Of a stretch of DNA of 64,000 nt, positions 55,252 to 64,000 are shown in pieces. The notes beneath the pieces are model-generated. The model was not told the DNA's origin. It made no database searches and saw nothing but the letters and a program-made list of their open reading frames with translations. The position numbers and the translations under genes were made by a program. The DNA is from Methylomonas sp. 11b (GTDB taxonomy: Bacteria > Pseudomonadota > Gammaproteobacteria > Methylococcales > Methylomonadaceae). The stretch is from positions 3,405,741 through 3,469,740 of the forward strand of contig NZ_KI911557.1 of the NCBI RefSeq assembly GCF_000515215.1. The letters are read 5' to 3'. Positions within the stretch are counted from its first letter, which is position 1. Each line of letters starts with the position of its first letter.

Positions 55252-56493
55252 ATGCGTGTCGGCAGCTATTTTTTGCTCACTTGGGTTGCGATTGTCTGGG
55301 CTTTGCCCGCTAAGAGCGATTCCGTAAAAGCCCGCAGTTTGGCAGAGGTGCAATCGCAAATTCAGCAAGTTGGCTATGACGTGAAAAGCCTGGGAGCTGA
55401 AAAGTCTCGATTGTTAGAGCAGTTGCAAAAACTGGAGCGGCAATACGGGGAGCTTGCAAATAGTCTGCGCGGCATCAAAGCCGAAATCAGGCAGCAAGAG
55501 CAGGCATTGCAGGAAGTGCGTAATAAAAGCGTTGCCACCCAAAAAGACATGCGTAGCCAGGAGAAGGAGCTTGAGGGGCTGATCAAGTCGGTTTATGCGA
55601 TGGGCGGCGATAAAGAAGGCTTGAAGGTTATTCTCAATCAGCATAATCCGGCGGTATCAAGCCGAATGTTGGTTTACTACGATTACATTAGTAAGGCCCG
55701 CTTACAAAAGCTGCAGGCGATGGCTGAGGATTTCAAGGTTTTGCGGCAGTTGGAAGCACAAAAAGACACGGAAACTCAGCTGTTGCAAGTGTCTCTCGAG
55801 AAGAAACAGCAAGAAACCGAGGCGATGCAGGCGCTGAAAAAACAGCGAGAAACATTGCTTGCCGACATTCAGCAAGACTATGCATCGAAAAGTGTTCAGC
55901 TGGCTGGGTTGATGCATGACGAGAAAAAATTGCAGGCCTTGGTAGCATCATTACAGAAAACTGATGATAATGAAGCTCATGAGCCCGCGGTTGAGCCGGA
56001 GCGCGTGCTTGAGAAACGCGAAAAGCCTGCCGAACAACCCGAACCGCCTAAAAAATCCGAAGCCAACCCGGTTCGCGAGCCGGTGGGTCTATCTTTTGCC
56101 GAGTTGCAAGGAAAGCTGCCTTGGCCGGTGCAAGGTGCGATAACTGATCGTTTCGGCAGTCGCCGCTACGAGACAACCTGGGACGGTGTGGTGATTAGCG
56201 CTCGTGAAGGTGCCGATATTCATGCGGTTAATGCCGGGAGAGTTGTTTACGCCGATTGGTTGCGGGGTTATGGTTTGATGATCATTGTCGATCATGGTAA
56301 AGGGTATATGAGTTTGTATGCATTCAATCAAAGTTTGCATAAAAGCGTGGGAGAGCATGTTAGAGCCGGCGAGACACTGGCTTCGGTTGGACGTAGCGGT
56401 GGGCGTGCGGATGCGGCGTTGTACTTCGGCATCAGGAAAAAAGGTCGGCCCATTGATCCCGAGCAATGGTGCCGTAAGCCGGCCAAGGGTTAA
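55252..56493 (+). CDS. envC: Murein hydrolase activator EnvC
   Basis: A 413-residue periplasmic protein: signal peptide (1-22), a long coiled coil (about 25-235) with heptad-rich helices, a proline- and glutamate-rich linker (240-280), and a LytM/M23 domain (about 290-405). The LytM domain is degenerate: the metal-binding HxxxD start is replaced by TTWDGVVISA, as in E. coli EnvC. It would therefore activate amidases at the septum rather than cut peptidoglycan itself. ctpA follows 37 bases later. Confidence 0.93.
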   Translation: MRVGSYFLLTWVAIVWALPAKSDSVKARSLAEVQSQIQQVGYDVKSLGAEKSRLLEQLQKLERQYGELANSLRGIKAEIRQQEQALQEVRNKSVATQKDMRSQEKELEGLIKSVYAMGGDKEGLKVILNQHNPAVSSRMLVYYDYISKARLQKLQAMAEDFKVLRQLEAQKDTETQLLQVSLEKKQQETEAMQALKKQRETLLADIQQDYASKSVQLAGLMHDEKKLQALVASLQKTDDNEAHEPAVEPERVLEKREKPAEQPEPPKKSEANPVREPVGLSFAELQGKLPWPVQGAITDRFGSRRYETTWDGVVISAREGADIHAVNAGRVVYADWLRGYGLMIIVDHGKGYMSLYAFNQSLHKSVGEHVRAGETLASVGRSGGRADAALYFGIRKKGRPIDPEQWCRKPAKG

Positions 56494-56530
56494 TCATTTA
56501 CAGGAACAGGTTGTTGGAGTTTTAAAACAC

Positions 56531-57895
56531 ATGCTAAAAAACAGAAATATTTTGATTTTATTGGTCGGTTTTATTTTGGGTGCGACGCTGAGCTTGTGCA
56601 GCAGTGTCCTGGCGGAAAAGGAATCGCCCGTTTCGACGAAGGTGGATGATTTACAGGCCTTGCCTTTCGATGAGTTGCGGACGTTTACCGAGATATTCGG
56701 GCGAATCAAGCAGGATTATGTAGAGCCCGTATCCGACAAAAAGCTATTGGAAGATGCGATCCGCGGTATGTTGTCCGGTCTGGATCCGCACTCGGCTTAT
56801 CTGGCTAGCGAAGAATACAAAGAGTTGCAAGAAGGCACTACTGGGCAGTTTGGCGGTTTGGGAATTGAAGTGGGCATGGAAAACGGCTTTGTTAAAGTCG
56901 TTTCTCCGATTGACGATACGCCTGCCCAGCGAGCCGGCATCAAGGCGGGCGATTTGATCGTGCGTCTGGACGATAAGCCGGTCAAGGGTATGACACTGGC
57001 CGATGCGGTAAAAATTATGCGCGGCGAGCCGGGTAGCGATATCGTGTTGACCGTGGTTCGCGAAGGTGAAGAGGCGCCGCTGAAATTTACGTTGACCCGT
57101 GACATCATCAAAGTCAAAAGCGTGAAAAACAAACTGCTGGAAAAAAATTACGGTTACTTGAGAATCAGTAGTTTTCAATCCGGTACCGGGCAAGGTTTGG
57201 TGGACGCGGTCGACGAACTGAAAAAAGAAAACGAAGGCCCGTTGAAAGGTATTGTGTTGGATTTGCGTAACAACCCGGGCGGTGTATTGAATGCTGCTGT
57301 CGATGTCAGTGATGCGTTTATCGAGTCCGGTTTGATCGTGTATACCGAGGGCAGAATCAAAAACTCAGAAATGCGTTTTAGTGCCACGCCTGACGATATT
57401 ATCAACGGTGCGCCGATTGTGGTGCTGATTAATGGCGGCTCGGCTTCCGCGTCGGAAATTGTTGCGGGTGCGTTGCAGGATCACAAACGAGCCATCATCA
57501 TGGGCGAAAAGTCTTTCGGTAAGGGTTCGGTGCAAACCATACTGCCGACCAGTAATGGCGCGGCGGTGAAGTTGACCACAGCCCGGTACTTTACGCCATC
57601 CGGTCGCTCCATTCAGGCGCAGGGCATTGAGCCTGATGTGACTTTGGCAAGAGTGAAGTTGGAGTCGTTGGAAAAAGCCAAGATCGAGTCGATTAAAGAA
57701 GCTGATCTGACGCACCACTTGACTAATGGTAACGCGAAGCCTGAGAAAAAATCCGAAGAAGAGGATAAAGATGATGCGAAAGATCAGTCTGAAAAAGACG
57801 GAGATACTAACGAATCCTCAGAAGCGGAAATTCGCGACTACCCTTTGCATGAAGCGTTGAATCTGCTGAAAGGTATCAGTATTATGAGAAAGTAA
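56531..57895 (+). CDS. ctpA: Carboxy-terminal processing protease (S41)
   Basis: A 454-residue periplasmic serine protease with signal/anchor (6-28), a PDZ domain (about 105-185; GLGIEVGMENGFVKVVSPID) and an S41 domain. The Ser-Lys dyad is S306 (GGSASASEI) and K331 (FGKGSVQ), 25 residues apart as in E. coli Tsp. An acidic, Lys/Glu-rich tail precedes the C-terminus. CtpA-type proteases trim envelope hydrolases in other bacteria, which suits its place after envC. The ATG at 56531 begins the signal peptide; the longer frame runs back into envC. Confidence 0.95.
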   Translation: MLKNRNILILLVGFILGATLSLCSSVLAEKESPVSTKVDDLQALPFDELRTFTEIFGRIKQDYVEPVSDKKLLEDAIRGMLSGLDPHSAYLASEEYKELQEGTTGQFGGLGIEVGMENGFVKVVSPIDDTPAQRAGIKAGDLIVRLDDKPVKGMTLADAVKIMRGEPGSDIVLTVVREGEEAPLKFTLTRDIIKVKSVKNKLLEKNYGYLRISSFQSGTGQGLVDAVDELKKENEGPLKGIVLDLRNNPGGVLNAAVDVSDAFIESGLIVYTEGRIKNSEMRFSATPDDIINGAPIVVLINGGSASASEIVAGALQDHKRAIIMGEKSFGKGSVQTILPTSNGAAVKLTTARYFTPSGRSIQAQGIEPDVTLARVKLESLEKAKIESIKEADLTHHLTNGNAKPEKKSEEEDKDDAKDQSEKDGDTNESSEAEIRDYPLHEALNLLKGISIMRK

Positions 57896-57920
57896 CCTAA
57901 ATGTATTAGGCAAATAAAAA

Positions 57921-57953
57921 CCCGCTTGGCTATATTCGTCAAGCGGGTTTTTT
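57921..57953. terminator. Rho-independent terminator after ctpA
   Basis: CCCGCTTG (57921-57928) and CAAGCGGG (57940-57947) form a perfect 8-bp stem with an 11-base loop, followed by TTTTTT (57948-57953) and preceded by AAAAA. It can work for ctpA on the plus strand and for the cysI-DUF934 operon on the minus strand. Confidence 0.9.
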
Positions 57954-58009
57954 ATTGTCTGTTTTTTGTACTTCTTGTCAGGTGCTTAAGGCAATTCTCC
58001 GACTTTGGC

Positions 58010-58465
58010 TTAGTTCGTCGATGCCTGATAGCGTACCGAGAAATTGTTCATGGCTGCCAGGGCCTCTTGGATATGGTTGGGATCGGAAAACTCAAACGCA
58101 TTCACGCCCACGCGCGCCAAATAAAATACTTGGTCAGGCAGGTAATCGCCGACGGCTCTAATTTCCCCTTGATAACCGTCGCGGCTCCTTAACAAACGTG
58201 CTTGCGAAAAAAGTCTGCCATCGCCGAATATCGGAAAATTAAGCTCTATTACACCAATTTTACTCAGGTCGTCAGTCAGCGGTTCAATTTGATCGCTGGG
58301 GATGAGTCGAACGCCGGTTTGGCTGGAACGTTTGATTAGTTGTTCTTTATCTGCCAGCCAACGAGCTAATGTGACTGTAATGTCGCCATTTTCTGGCAGC
58401 GGACTGTCGTCGGCAATAAAAGTCCAGGTGTTTTCTACCAACTGTCGATCTTTAATGATTTGCAT
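58010..58465 (-). CDS. DUF934 protein, sulfite-reductase partner
   Basis: A 151-residue cytoplasmic protein of the DUF934 family, which is regularly encoded after the sulfite reductase gene. Blocks include VTLARWLADKEQLIKRS, IGVIELNFPIFGDGRLFSQARLLRSR and GEIRAVGDYLPDQVFYLARVG. Its role is unproven; it may help assemble or feed the reductase. The ATG at 58465 lies 14 bases inside the 3' end of the reductase gene, so they are coupled. cysH, often next, is not here. Confidence 0.88.
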   Translation of the reverse strand: MQIIKDRQLVENTWTFIADDSPLPENGDITVTLARWLADKEQLIKRSSQTGVRLIPSDQIEPLTDDLSKIGVIELNFPIFGDGRLFSQARLLRSRDGYQGEIRAVGDYLPDQVFYLARVGVNAFEFSDPNHIQEALAAMNNFSVRYQASTN

Positions 58466-60104
58466 AAACTCTTTCTTTAAATGGTTCCAGGCCAACGCGT
58501 TTGACGGTCTCTAAGAATGCTTCGTCTTCAAGGCGTTGCTTGAGGTAAACGTCTAATATCGTTGTGATGGTAGAAGTGATTTGGTCCTTGGGAACCGATG
58601 GCCCTAAACGTTCGCCTATTGCCGCTTCGTTTTCAGAAGAACCGCCCAAGGTGATTTGATACCACTCCTCGCCATGCTTATCGACGCCGAGAATGCCGAT
58701 ATGGCCGACACTTTGATGGGCGCAGCCGTTCATGCAGCCGGACATGTTGATTTTAAGGTCGCCGATGTCGTGGATATAATCCAAATCATCCAATGCTTCG
58801 TTGAGTTCTTTCGCTACACCGATAGAGCCGGCATTGGCCAGGGAACAAAAATCCAGGCCCGGGCAGCAAATCATGTCGGTGACGGTGCCGATATTAGGCG
58901 TAGCCAATTTGATGGCGTCTAGTTGCTGCCATACTGTAAACAGGTAGGCTTGTTTCACATCAGCCAAGACCAGGTTTTGTCTATGCGTGCTTCTAATTTC
59001 GCCAAAGCTGTATTTATCAGCTAAATCGGCTACAGCTTCGAGTTGCTTGTCGGTCATGTCGCCCGGAGGCGAGTCAGGGGCTTTTAGCGAAACGTAAACG
59101 CCACGGTAGCCGACGATTTTATGCTCGACGGTATTGTATTTAACCCATTTTGCAAAGGCTGTGTCAGCGGCTAAGTGCGCGTTGAAGGCGTTATCGTTGC
59201 TTGCCGACGCATCGTATGGCGGTGGTGCAAACTGCGCTTTCATCTCTTCTATACGTTCATTGCTCAGCAGCATTTCATCTTTGATGCGCAGCCATTCCTT
59301 TTCGACCATGGCGGTAAATTTTTCCAGGCCGGTTTCCTTGACCAGGATTTTGATGCGGGCTTTATATTTGTTGTCTCGTCTTCCGAACAGGTTGTAGACC
59401 CTTAAAATCGCTTCTAAATACGACAGCAGATGTTGTTTTTCCAGGAAGGGTCTAACGGTTTGGCCAATGATGGGCGTTCTGCCCAGGCCGCCGCCGGCTA
59501 GGATTCTAAAACCGATTTCATCCGCTTCGTTTTTTACCAGATACACTCCAATGTCGTGGAACTGCACGGCTGCGCGATCATGCGTGGCGCCGCTAACTGC
59601 GATCTTGAATTTGCGCGGCAAAAAGGCAAATTCCGGATGCAGTGTCGTCCATTGCCGGATGATCTCGCAATACGGACGCGGATCTTCGATTTCGTCCTTG
59701 CAAATGCCGGCTAAGGGGTCGGAGGTTGTGTTTCTCAGGCAGTTGCCGCTGGTTTGAATGGCGTGCATTTGCACGGTCGCCAGTTCGGCAAGCAAGTCGG
59801 GTACCCGGCTAAGCTCTGGCCAGTTGTATTGGACGTTTTGGCGGGTTGTGAAGTGGCAATAGCCCTTGTCATAGTCGCGAGCTACCGATGCCAGCTTGCG
59901 TAATTGCTTGGACGAGAGCAGTCCGTAAGGTACTGCGACACGAAGCATGGGCGCATGAGTTTGCACATACAAGCCGTTCATTAGGCGTAAGGCTCTGAAT
60001 TGGTCGGGGCCGAGTTCGCCGCTTAAAAAGCGTTGGGTTTGACCGCGAAACTCATTGACGCGCTCCTCGATAAGTGTTTGATCTTGCTTGTTATATTGAT
60101 ACAT
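58452..60104 (-). CDS. cysI: Assimilatory sulfite reductase haemoprotein (nitrite/sulfite reductase family)
   Basis: A 550-residue siroheme/[4Fe-4S] enzyme reducing sulfite to sulfide. It has two ferredoxin-like half domains and siroheme-binding blocks. The four cluster Cys are in CCPGLDFCSLANAG and MSGCMNGCAHQSVGHIG. N-terminal RLMNGLYVQTHAPMLRVAVPYG and YCHFTTRQNVQYNWPEL also fit. A nitrite reductase is possible in this family, but the DUF934 partner points to sulfur assimilation. No flavoprotein partner (cysJ) is near, so the electron donor may be ferredoxin. Confidence 0.9.
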   Translation of the reverse strand: MYQYNKQDQTLIEERVNEFRGQTQRFLSGELGPDQFRALRLMNGLYVQTHAPMLRVAVPYGLLSSKQLRKLASVARDYDKGYCHFTTRQNVQYNWPELSRVPDLLAELATVQMHAIQTSGNCLRNTTSDPLAGICKDEIEDPRPYCEIIRQWTTLHPEFAFLPRKFKIAVSGATHDRAAVQFHDIGVYLVKNEADEIGFRILAGGGLGRTPIIGQTVRPFLEKQHLLSYLEAILRVYNLFGRRDNKYKARIKILVKETGLEKFTAMVEKEWLRIKDEMLLSNERIEEMKAQFAPPPYDASASNDNAFNAHLAADTAFAKWVKYNTVEHKIVGYRGVYVSLKAPDSPPGDMTDKQLEAVADLADKYSFGEIRSTHRQNLVLADVKQAYLFTVWQQLDAIKLATPNIGTVTDMICCPGLDFCSLANAGSIGVAKELNEALDDLDYIHDIGDLKINMSGCMNGCAHQSVGHIGILGVDKHGEEWYQITLGGSSENEAAIGERLGPSVPKDQITSTITTILDVYLKQRLEDEAFLETVKRVGLEPFKERVYANH

Positions 60105-60262
60105 TTAAAGGCGATGCTTGGTTTACATACTATTTTGCTAGGTATCTGAATAATATACTGGCCGGGATTAAATGACAAAGAATATTGTATGGTGATAACA
60201 TGCCCGGTTAGTTTTTTCCGCTTTCAATAATGACTAAAACATAGAGGATAAAGGGGGCTATC

Positions 60263-61624
60263 TTGTTGCGCTTACTGTTAATTTTGGCCGGCTTGCTGTT
60301 TTTGCCGGAAATCGCCATGGCTGAAGAGTTTCACAACCTCGGCTTAACCGGAACCGAGCGGGGCATCTACACCGTTCTGATCTTTTTGGTGGCCTATGGT
60401 TTCGTGATGGCCGAAGAATTTACGCATTTGCGTAAATCTAAGCCAGTCATTTTCGCCGCAGCTGTGATTTGGGGGCATGTAGCGATACTGGCTCAGGAAG
60501 CCGGTGTGTCAGGTGAGGAGCTACACAAGGCTTTCGAACATGACTTAAAAGAATATGCCGAATTGATGTTGTTTTTGCTAGTGGCGATGACATACATCAA
60601 CTCCATGGCGGAACGCAATGTATTCGAAGCGTTGCGTTCTTGGCTTATCAGAAAACAATTCGGCTACAAGCAATTGTTCTGGATCACTGGCATCATTACA
60701 TTTTTTCTGTCGGCAGTTGCCGACAACCTGACTTCCGCGTTATTGGTCGGGGCTGTGGTGATGGCGGTCGGTGCTGACAACGAGAAATTCGTGTCTATCG
60801 GCTTTGTAAACTTGGTGATCGCGGCCAATGCTGGTGGTGCGTTTTGTCCTTTCGGAGACATCACTACTCTGATGGTGTGGCAGGCTGGTTACGCTGAATT
60901 CTTTGACTTCTTCAAGCTGTTTATTCCGTCAGTTGTGAACTTCGTGGTGCCTGCATTCTTCATGGCGCAAGCGATTCCAAACGGTCAACCGTTGGCAACC
61001 AATGAAGCAGCCGTGGAATTGAAGCCAGGTGGCTGGGTGGTTTGCGGCTTATTTGGCGTCACTATCGGTTTGGCTGTTAGCTTTAAGCAGTTGCTGCATT
61101 TGCCACCATTCATGGGAATGATGTTTGGTCTGTCGATATTGATGCTGTTTAGCTACTACTTGAAAGTTCGCTTTCCTGCGGAAGATGGTTCCCGCGTTGA
61201 TGTATTTGACCGCGTAAAAGAAGCTGAGTGGGATACCTTGTTATTCTTCTTCGGTGTGGTCTTCGCGGTAGGCGGCCTGGGTTATATCGGTTATCTGGAG
61301 TTGTTATCCAGTGCAATGTATGACGGCTTGGGTCAAACCACCGCCAACATCCTGGTGGGTATCATTTCTGCGGTGGTTGATAACATCCCGGTAATGTTTG
61401 CGGTACTGAACATGAATCTGGATATGGATTTGTACCAATGGCTGCTGGTGACATTGACTGCTGGTGTCGGAGGTTCATTGTTCTCGGTGGGTTCTGCGGC
61501 AGGCGTAGCGTTGATGGGGCAATCCAATCACAAGTATACCTTCTTCAGTCACTTGAAATGGACGCCAGTTATCGCTGCAGGCTATGCGGCGAGTATCGTT
61601 ACTCACTATCTGATCAACGGTTAA
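60263..61624 (+). CDS. nhaD: Na+/H+ antiporter NhaD
   Basis: A 453-residue polytopic inner-membrane antiporter exchanging Na+ or Li+ for protons. The predicted start is TTG, with AAAGGGGGC about seven bases upstream; residues 1-20 look like a signal or first helix ending AMAEE. Family blocks are SAVADNLTSALLVGAVVMA, VIAANAGGAFCPFGDITTLM and SAVVDNIPVMFAVLNMN, the paired DN motifs of the ArsB/NhaD superfamily. It is divergent from cysI over 158 bases. Confidence 0.92.
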   Translation: MLRLLLILAGLLFLPEIAMAEEFHNLGLTGTERGIYTVLIFLVAYGFVMAEEFTHLRKSKPVIFAAAVIWGHVAILAQEAGVSGEELHKAFEHDLKEYAELMLFLLVAMTYINSMAERNVFEALRSWLIRKQFGYKQLFWITGIITFFLSAVADNLTSALLVGAVVMAVGADNEKFVSIGFVNLVIAANAGGAFCPFGDITTLMVWQAGYAEFFDFFKLFIPSVVNFVVPAFFMAQAIPNGQPLATNEAAVELKPGGWVVCGLFGVTIGLAVSFKQLLHLPPFMGMMFGLSILMLFSYYLKVRFPAEDGSRVDVFDRVKEAEWDTLLFFFGVVFAVGGLGYIGYLELLSSAMYDGLGQTTANILVGIISAVVDNIPVMFAVLNMNLDMDLYQWLLVTLTAGVGGSLFSVGSAAGVALMGQSNHKYTFFSHLKWTPVIAAGYAASIVTHYLING

Positions 61625-61884
61625 TTCGTCGATTTTGATAAAGCTGTATTAAAACCAGGGAAAGCGCGTGACAAAGGCTGTCAAAAGTTGGAGTAGCGCT
61701 TTCTCTGTTTCTGCTTCGCACAGAGCGTGTGCAGCAGACTTTTCTCGGCATTTCGGCCGGCCTCCGTTCTCGTTGGGTTCTTCGTCTTTATCTGTCTGGC
61801 TGGTCGATGGACCGGTTTCGCTGTTAACTATTAGTTTTTTCGGTCTGGCGGACGTAGCTTGCTCGGGTAAAGTATTGTTTCTGC

Positions 61885-63276
61885 ATGAGCACGCCAACGA
61901 ACGGTACTCCCTCTTTGCCTGACAAGTCGTCGCAAGAAGCCCATTCAATAACCGCGACTAGCTCCGCCGCGCGCCGTAAACGCTCTGCGCTGGAAGTGAT
62001 GCGTGAGCTTAAACAGCCCAAGGTCGCTGTCATGCTGGCGCTGGGTTTCGCCTCAGGCCTGCCCTTCCTGCTGACGGCCAACACTTTCGGCTACTGGCTG
62101 CGGGACGATGGTACTAGTCTGGTTGCCATTGGGTTTATCTCCTGGGTTGGCTTCGCCTACGCTTTCAAAGTGTACTGGTCGCCGCTGGTGGACCATGTCG
62201 ATGTGCCGCTGCTGGGGCGTCTGGGACGGCGTCGCGGTTGGATGCTACTGTGCCAGATTCTGGTCGCCATCGGGTTGCTTGGCATGGCCACTGTCGGGAC
62301 GGCAGGCGGGTTGGTGGCAATTGGTGTGTTCGCCTTGTTGACGGCCTTCGCGTCAGCTACTCAGGACATCGCCATCGACGCTTGGCGAATCGAATCCGCT
62401 TCCGACACCGACGAAGTGGGTTTGATGACTTCGGCGGCGCAGGTCGGATACCGCGTCGCCCTCATCATTACCGATGCCTTGATCATTGCTGCGGCGGCCC
62501 GTATCGGGTGGAGCATGTCCTACGCTGCCATGGCAATGTTGATGGCATTCTGCACAATGGCAACCCTGTTTGCCTCTGAGCCAGTCCGCGCCGAGGTGGT
62601 GCTGCACCAGAAGCCTCCGTTATTGACCTTGCGCGGTCTCGCCAATGCGGTCATCGGCCCATTTATCGATTTCTTCGCCAACCACAAGGTGGCCGGATTG
62701 CTTATGCTGCTGATGGTGGCGCTCTATCGTCTGCCCGACTTTGTGATGGGGCCAATGTACAATCCGTACTATCACGATCTGGGGCTCTCCAAGGATACGG
62801 TGGCTTGGGTGCGCGGCTCATTCGGGCTGGTTGCCACTTTTTTCGGTATTGCCGCTGCGGGTCTCAGTGCGGCTCGACTAGGTCTATTACCAACACTGAT
62901 CGCGGGGCTTGTGTTTGAGGGTTGTGGCACTGCGGCATTCGCCTTGCTCAGCGTCAACGCTGACACGGCAATTTTCGCCGCAATCATGACGCTCGACGCT
63001 TTTGCCCAGTCCTTCGCTGGCGTGGCCCTAGTAATCTATATGTCGAGCCTGACCAGTCTGGGCTATACCGCTACTCAGTACGCCATGCTGTCCTCAACCT
63101 ATGCCTTGCTTGGCAAATTTCTGAAAGGATTCTCCGGGATTGCGGTTGAAACGCTCACTCCGATCTACGGGTTGCTCGGAGCCTATGCTACCGCGTTTGT
63201 GGCCACTGGTCTGACTGCGGTGCCGCCCCTGCTGTTATTGCTGCTGCTTTGGCGTGTGCAGAATATTAAACGATAG
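61885..63276 (+). CDS. ampG: AmpG-like MFS muropeptide permease
   Basis: A 463-residue MFS transporter with twelve helices. VMLALGFASGLPFLLTANTFGYWLR and KVYWSPLVDHVDVPLLGRLG are the AmpG hallmarks. AmpG imports anhydro-muropeptides for cell-wall recycling. Before it lies a polar 45-residue N-terminal extension that other AmpGs lack; the ATG at 61885 has no good ribosome site, and the one at 61999 would remove it. Codon use is more C/G-ending than in adjacent nhaD, so recent acquisition is possible. Confidence 0.87.
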   Translation: MSTPTNGTPSLPDKSSQEAHSITATSSAARRKRSALEVMRELKQPKVAVMLALGFASGLPFLLTANTFGYWLRDDGTSLVAIGFISWVGFAYAFKVYWSPLVDHVDVPLLGRLGRRRGWMLLCQILVAIGLLGMATVGTAGGLVAIGVFALLTAFASATQDIAIDAWRIESASDTDEVGLMTSAAQVGYRVALIITDALIIAAAARIGWSMSYAAMAMLMAFCTMATLFASEPVRAEVVLHQKPPLLTLRGLANAVIGPFIDFFANHKVAGLLMLLMVALYRLPDFVMGPMYNPYYHDLGLSKDTVAWVRGSFGLVATFFGIAAAGLSAARLGLLPTLIAGLVFEGCGTAAFALLSVNADTAIFAAIMTLDAFAQSFAGVALVIYMSSLTSLGYTATQYAMLSSTYALLGKFLKGFSGIAVETLTPIYGLLGAYATAFVATGLTAVPPLLLLLLLWRVQNIKR

Positions 63277-63474
63277 AACTCTGGTCTTTACCTGGTTTTG
63301 AGCCAATTGGTCTAGCGGTAGTGATTTTATTGGCGTTGCTGATGAGCATGGCTGATAACAGTGCTACTCTCGAATCCTAAGTGAATAGCCAAAGTTCTTG
63401 CAGATCGCCTTACGAGATCGTATCATAAGCAGTTCTCTATCAAGTATGTAGCCCGGAACGGGTATGTGAGCGCT

Positions 63475-63675
63475 ATGAAACCAGAAATACATCCAGAATA
63501 TAAACAAATTACCGTCACCTGCGGGTGCGGCAATACTTTTCAAACCGGTTCTGTGCTGGCTTCTGATTTACACATTGAGGTGTGTTCTTCTTGCCATCCG
63601 TTTTATACCGGTAAACAGCGCGTCGTTGATACGTCGGGTCGTGTTGATAAATTCCGTAAAAAATTCGGGAAATAA
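63475..63675 (+). CDS. rpmE: 50S ribosomal protein L31
   Basis: A 66-residue zinc-binding ribosomal protein. Cys16, Cys18, Cys37 and Cys40 ([21 protein letters not shown]) mark the zinc-type (C+) form. The family N-terminus is MKPxIHP, so the ATG at 63475 is correct rather than the in-frame GTG at 63466. Confidence 0.96.
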   Translation: MKPEIHPEYKQITVTCGCGNTFQTGSVLASDLHIEVCSSCHPFYTGKQRVVDTSGRVDKFRKKFGK

Positions 63676-63745
63676 AGATTTTCGAGAAGTCTTGTTCGGC
63701 CGTCGGTCAATTGGCGGCCAGATTCTTCCGAACTATATAACACCT

Positions 63746-64000
63746 TCAAAATAACGCTTCTTCAGCAAAAATCTCTTCCTCTGCAGGGTCTTCAGATTTA
63801 GGTGCAGATTTTGCCGTTGGTACCGTCTCTTCACTGAAATATTCCCAAATACCGCCTCTCGCTTCCTGATCGAGCAATAATCCGTCCGCCGGATTAATGT
63901 ATGCCTGGACTATACCGCTCGGCTGCGCTAATGGCTTTTCCGGGAAGTTTTGTTGTACGGCCTTTATGAATTTAATCCACATCGGTAAGGCCGCTTTGCC
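63746..64000 (-). CDS. mrcA: Penicillin-binding protein 1A, C-terminal end
   Basis: The minus-strand frame is open to the right edge and encodes the last 84 residues of a class A PBP: KAALPMWIKFIKAVQQNFPE, then a segment with QPSGIVQAYINPADGLL, and an acidic tail. This matches the end of the transpeptidase region of PBP1A. The glycosyltransferase domain and the active-site Ser lie outside the window. The gene converges on rpmE, with 70 bases between stops. Confidence 0.88.
   Translation of the reverse strand, partial: GKAALPMWIKFIKAVQQNFPEKPLAQPSGIVQAYINPADGLLLDQEARGGIWEYFSEETVPTAKSAPKSEDPAEEEIFAEEALF

Noticed and set aside
61649..61948. Open frames on both strands before ampG
   Set aside because: Neither has a ribosome site or recognisable content, and they overlap each other and the ampG start.
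63298..63345. tRNA-like string GGTCTAGCGGTAG
   Set aside because: No acceptor stem, anticodon arm or TPsiC loop can be built around it.
63698..63719. GGCCG/CGGCC inverted repeat between rpmE and the PBP1A gene
   Set aside because: Only a 5-bp stem with a 12-base loop and no T-run; too weak to call a terminator.
1..64000. CRISPR arrays, phage genes, transposases or integrases
   Set aside because: I looked for regularly spaced repeats and for these protein families and saw none; the inverted repeats at 21.5-22.1 kb are the only mobile-like element.

Overview
The window looks like chromosome from a gammaproteobacterium, most likely a Methylococcales methanotroph of the Methylomonas type. This is an inference: the evidence is the complete gammaproteobacterial dcw cluster ending in lpxC, the yibN-like/secB/gpsA and envC/ctpA neighbourhoods, exosortase-type (PEP-CTERM) surface proteins and an approximately 80 kDa di-heme peroxidase of the kind seen on methanotroph surfaces. 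No methane or methanol oxidation gene lies in the window. I saw no rRNA, tRNA, CRISPR array, transposase or integrase.

Region 1 (1-13.1 kb) starts with the 3' end of pepA and holC. A MacA-like adaptor and an ABC ATPase follow without a permease. Next come a STAS/SpoIIAA-like small protein, a ferritin-like putative diiron protein, an EamA transporter and an AraC regulator. The regulator faces a TonB receptor across an intergenic region that carries two 13-bp direct repeats 21 bp apart. After the receptor come a periplasmic amidohydrolase with a His-rich loop and two MacB/FtsX-type permeases without an ATPase. The separated adaptor/ATPase and permease pairs could form one transporter.

Region 2 (13.2-28.5 kb) has a ComFB-like protein, two lipoproteins, a TIGR04073-like exosortase-associated protein, an FHA-GGDEF cyclase, divergent speE/speA, a beta-hydroxyacid dehydrogenase and ugd. 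A non-coding island bounded by two 100-bp inverted, hairpin-rich repeats follows. Then come an APC permease, a pentapeptide-repeat protein and a four-gene operon: HAD-UbiA, SMR-like flippase, GT-C glycosyltransferase and DciA-like DUF721.

Region 3 (28.5-33.9 kb) holds the di-heme peroxidase, two PEP-CTERM proteins and a long non-coding stretch. It separates dciA from lpxC, genes that are near neighbours in other gammaproteobacteria.

Region 4 (33.9-52.2 kb, minus strand) is a complete dcw cluster: mraZ-rsmH-ftsL-ftsI-murE-murF-mraY-murD-ftsW-murG-murC-murB-ddlB-ftsQ-ftsA-ftsZ-lpxC. Most junctions overlap by 1-20 bases. A well-formed sigma-70 promoter and MraZ-box-like repeats precede mraZ, which appears to start with TTG.

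Region 5 (52.6-64 kb) contains an operon of an ArsR-type regulator with the cysteine spacing of persulfide sensors, a rhodanese, secB and gpsA. Divergent from it are envC and ctpA. Then come a cysI-type sulfite reductase with DUF934, nhaD, an AmpG-like permease, rpmE and the 3' end of a PBP1A gene. Much of the window therefore serves peptidoglycan synthesis, remodelling and recycling.
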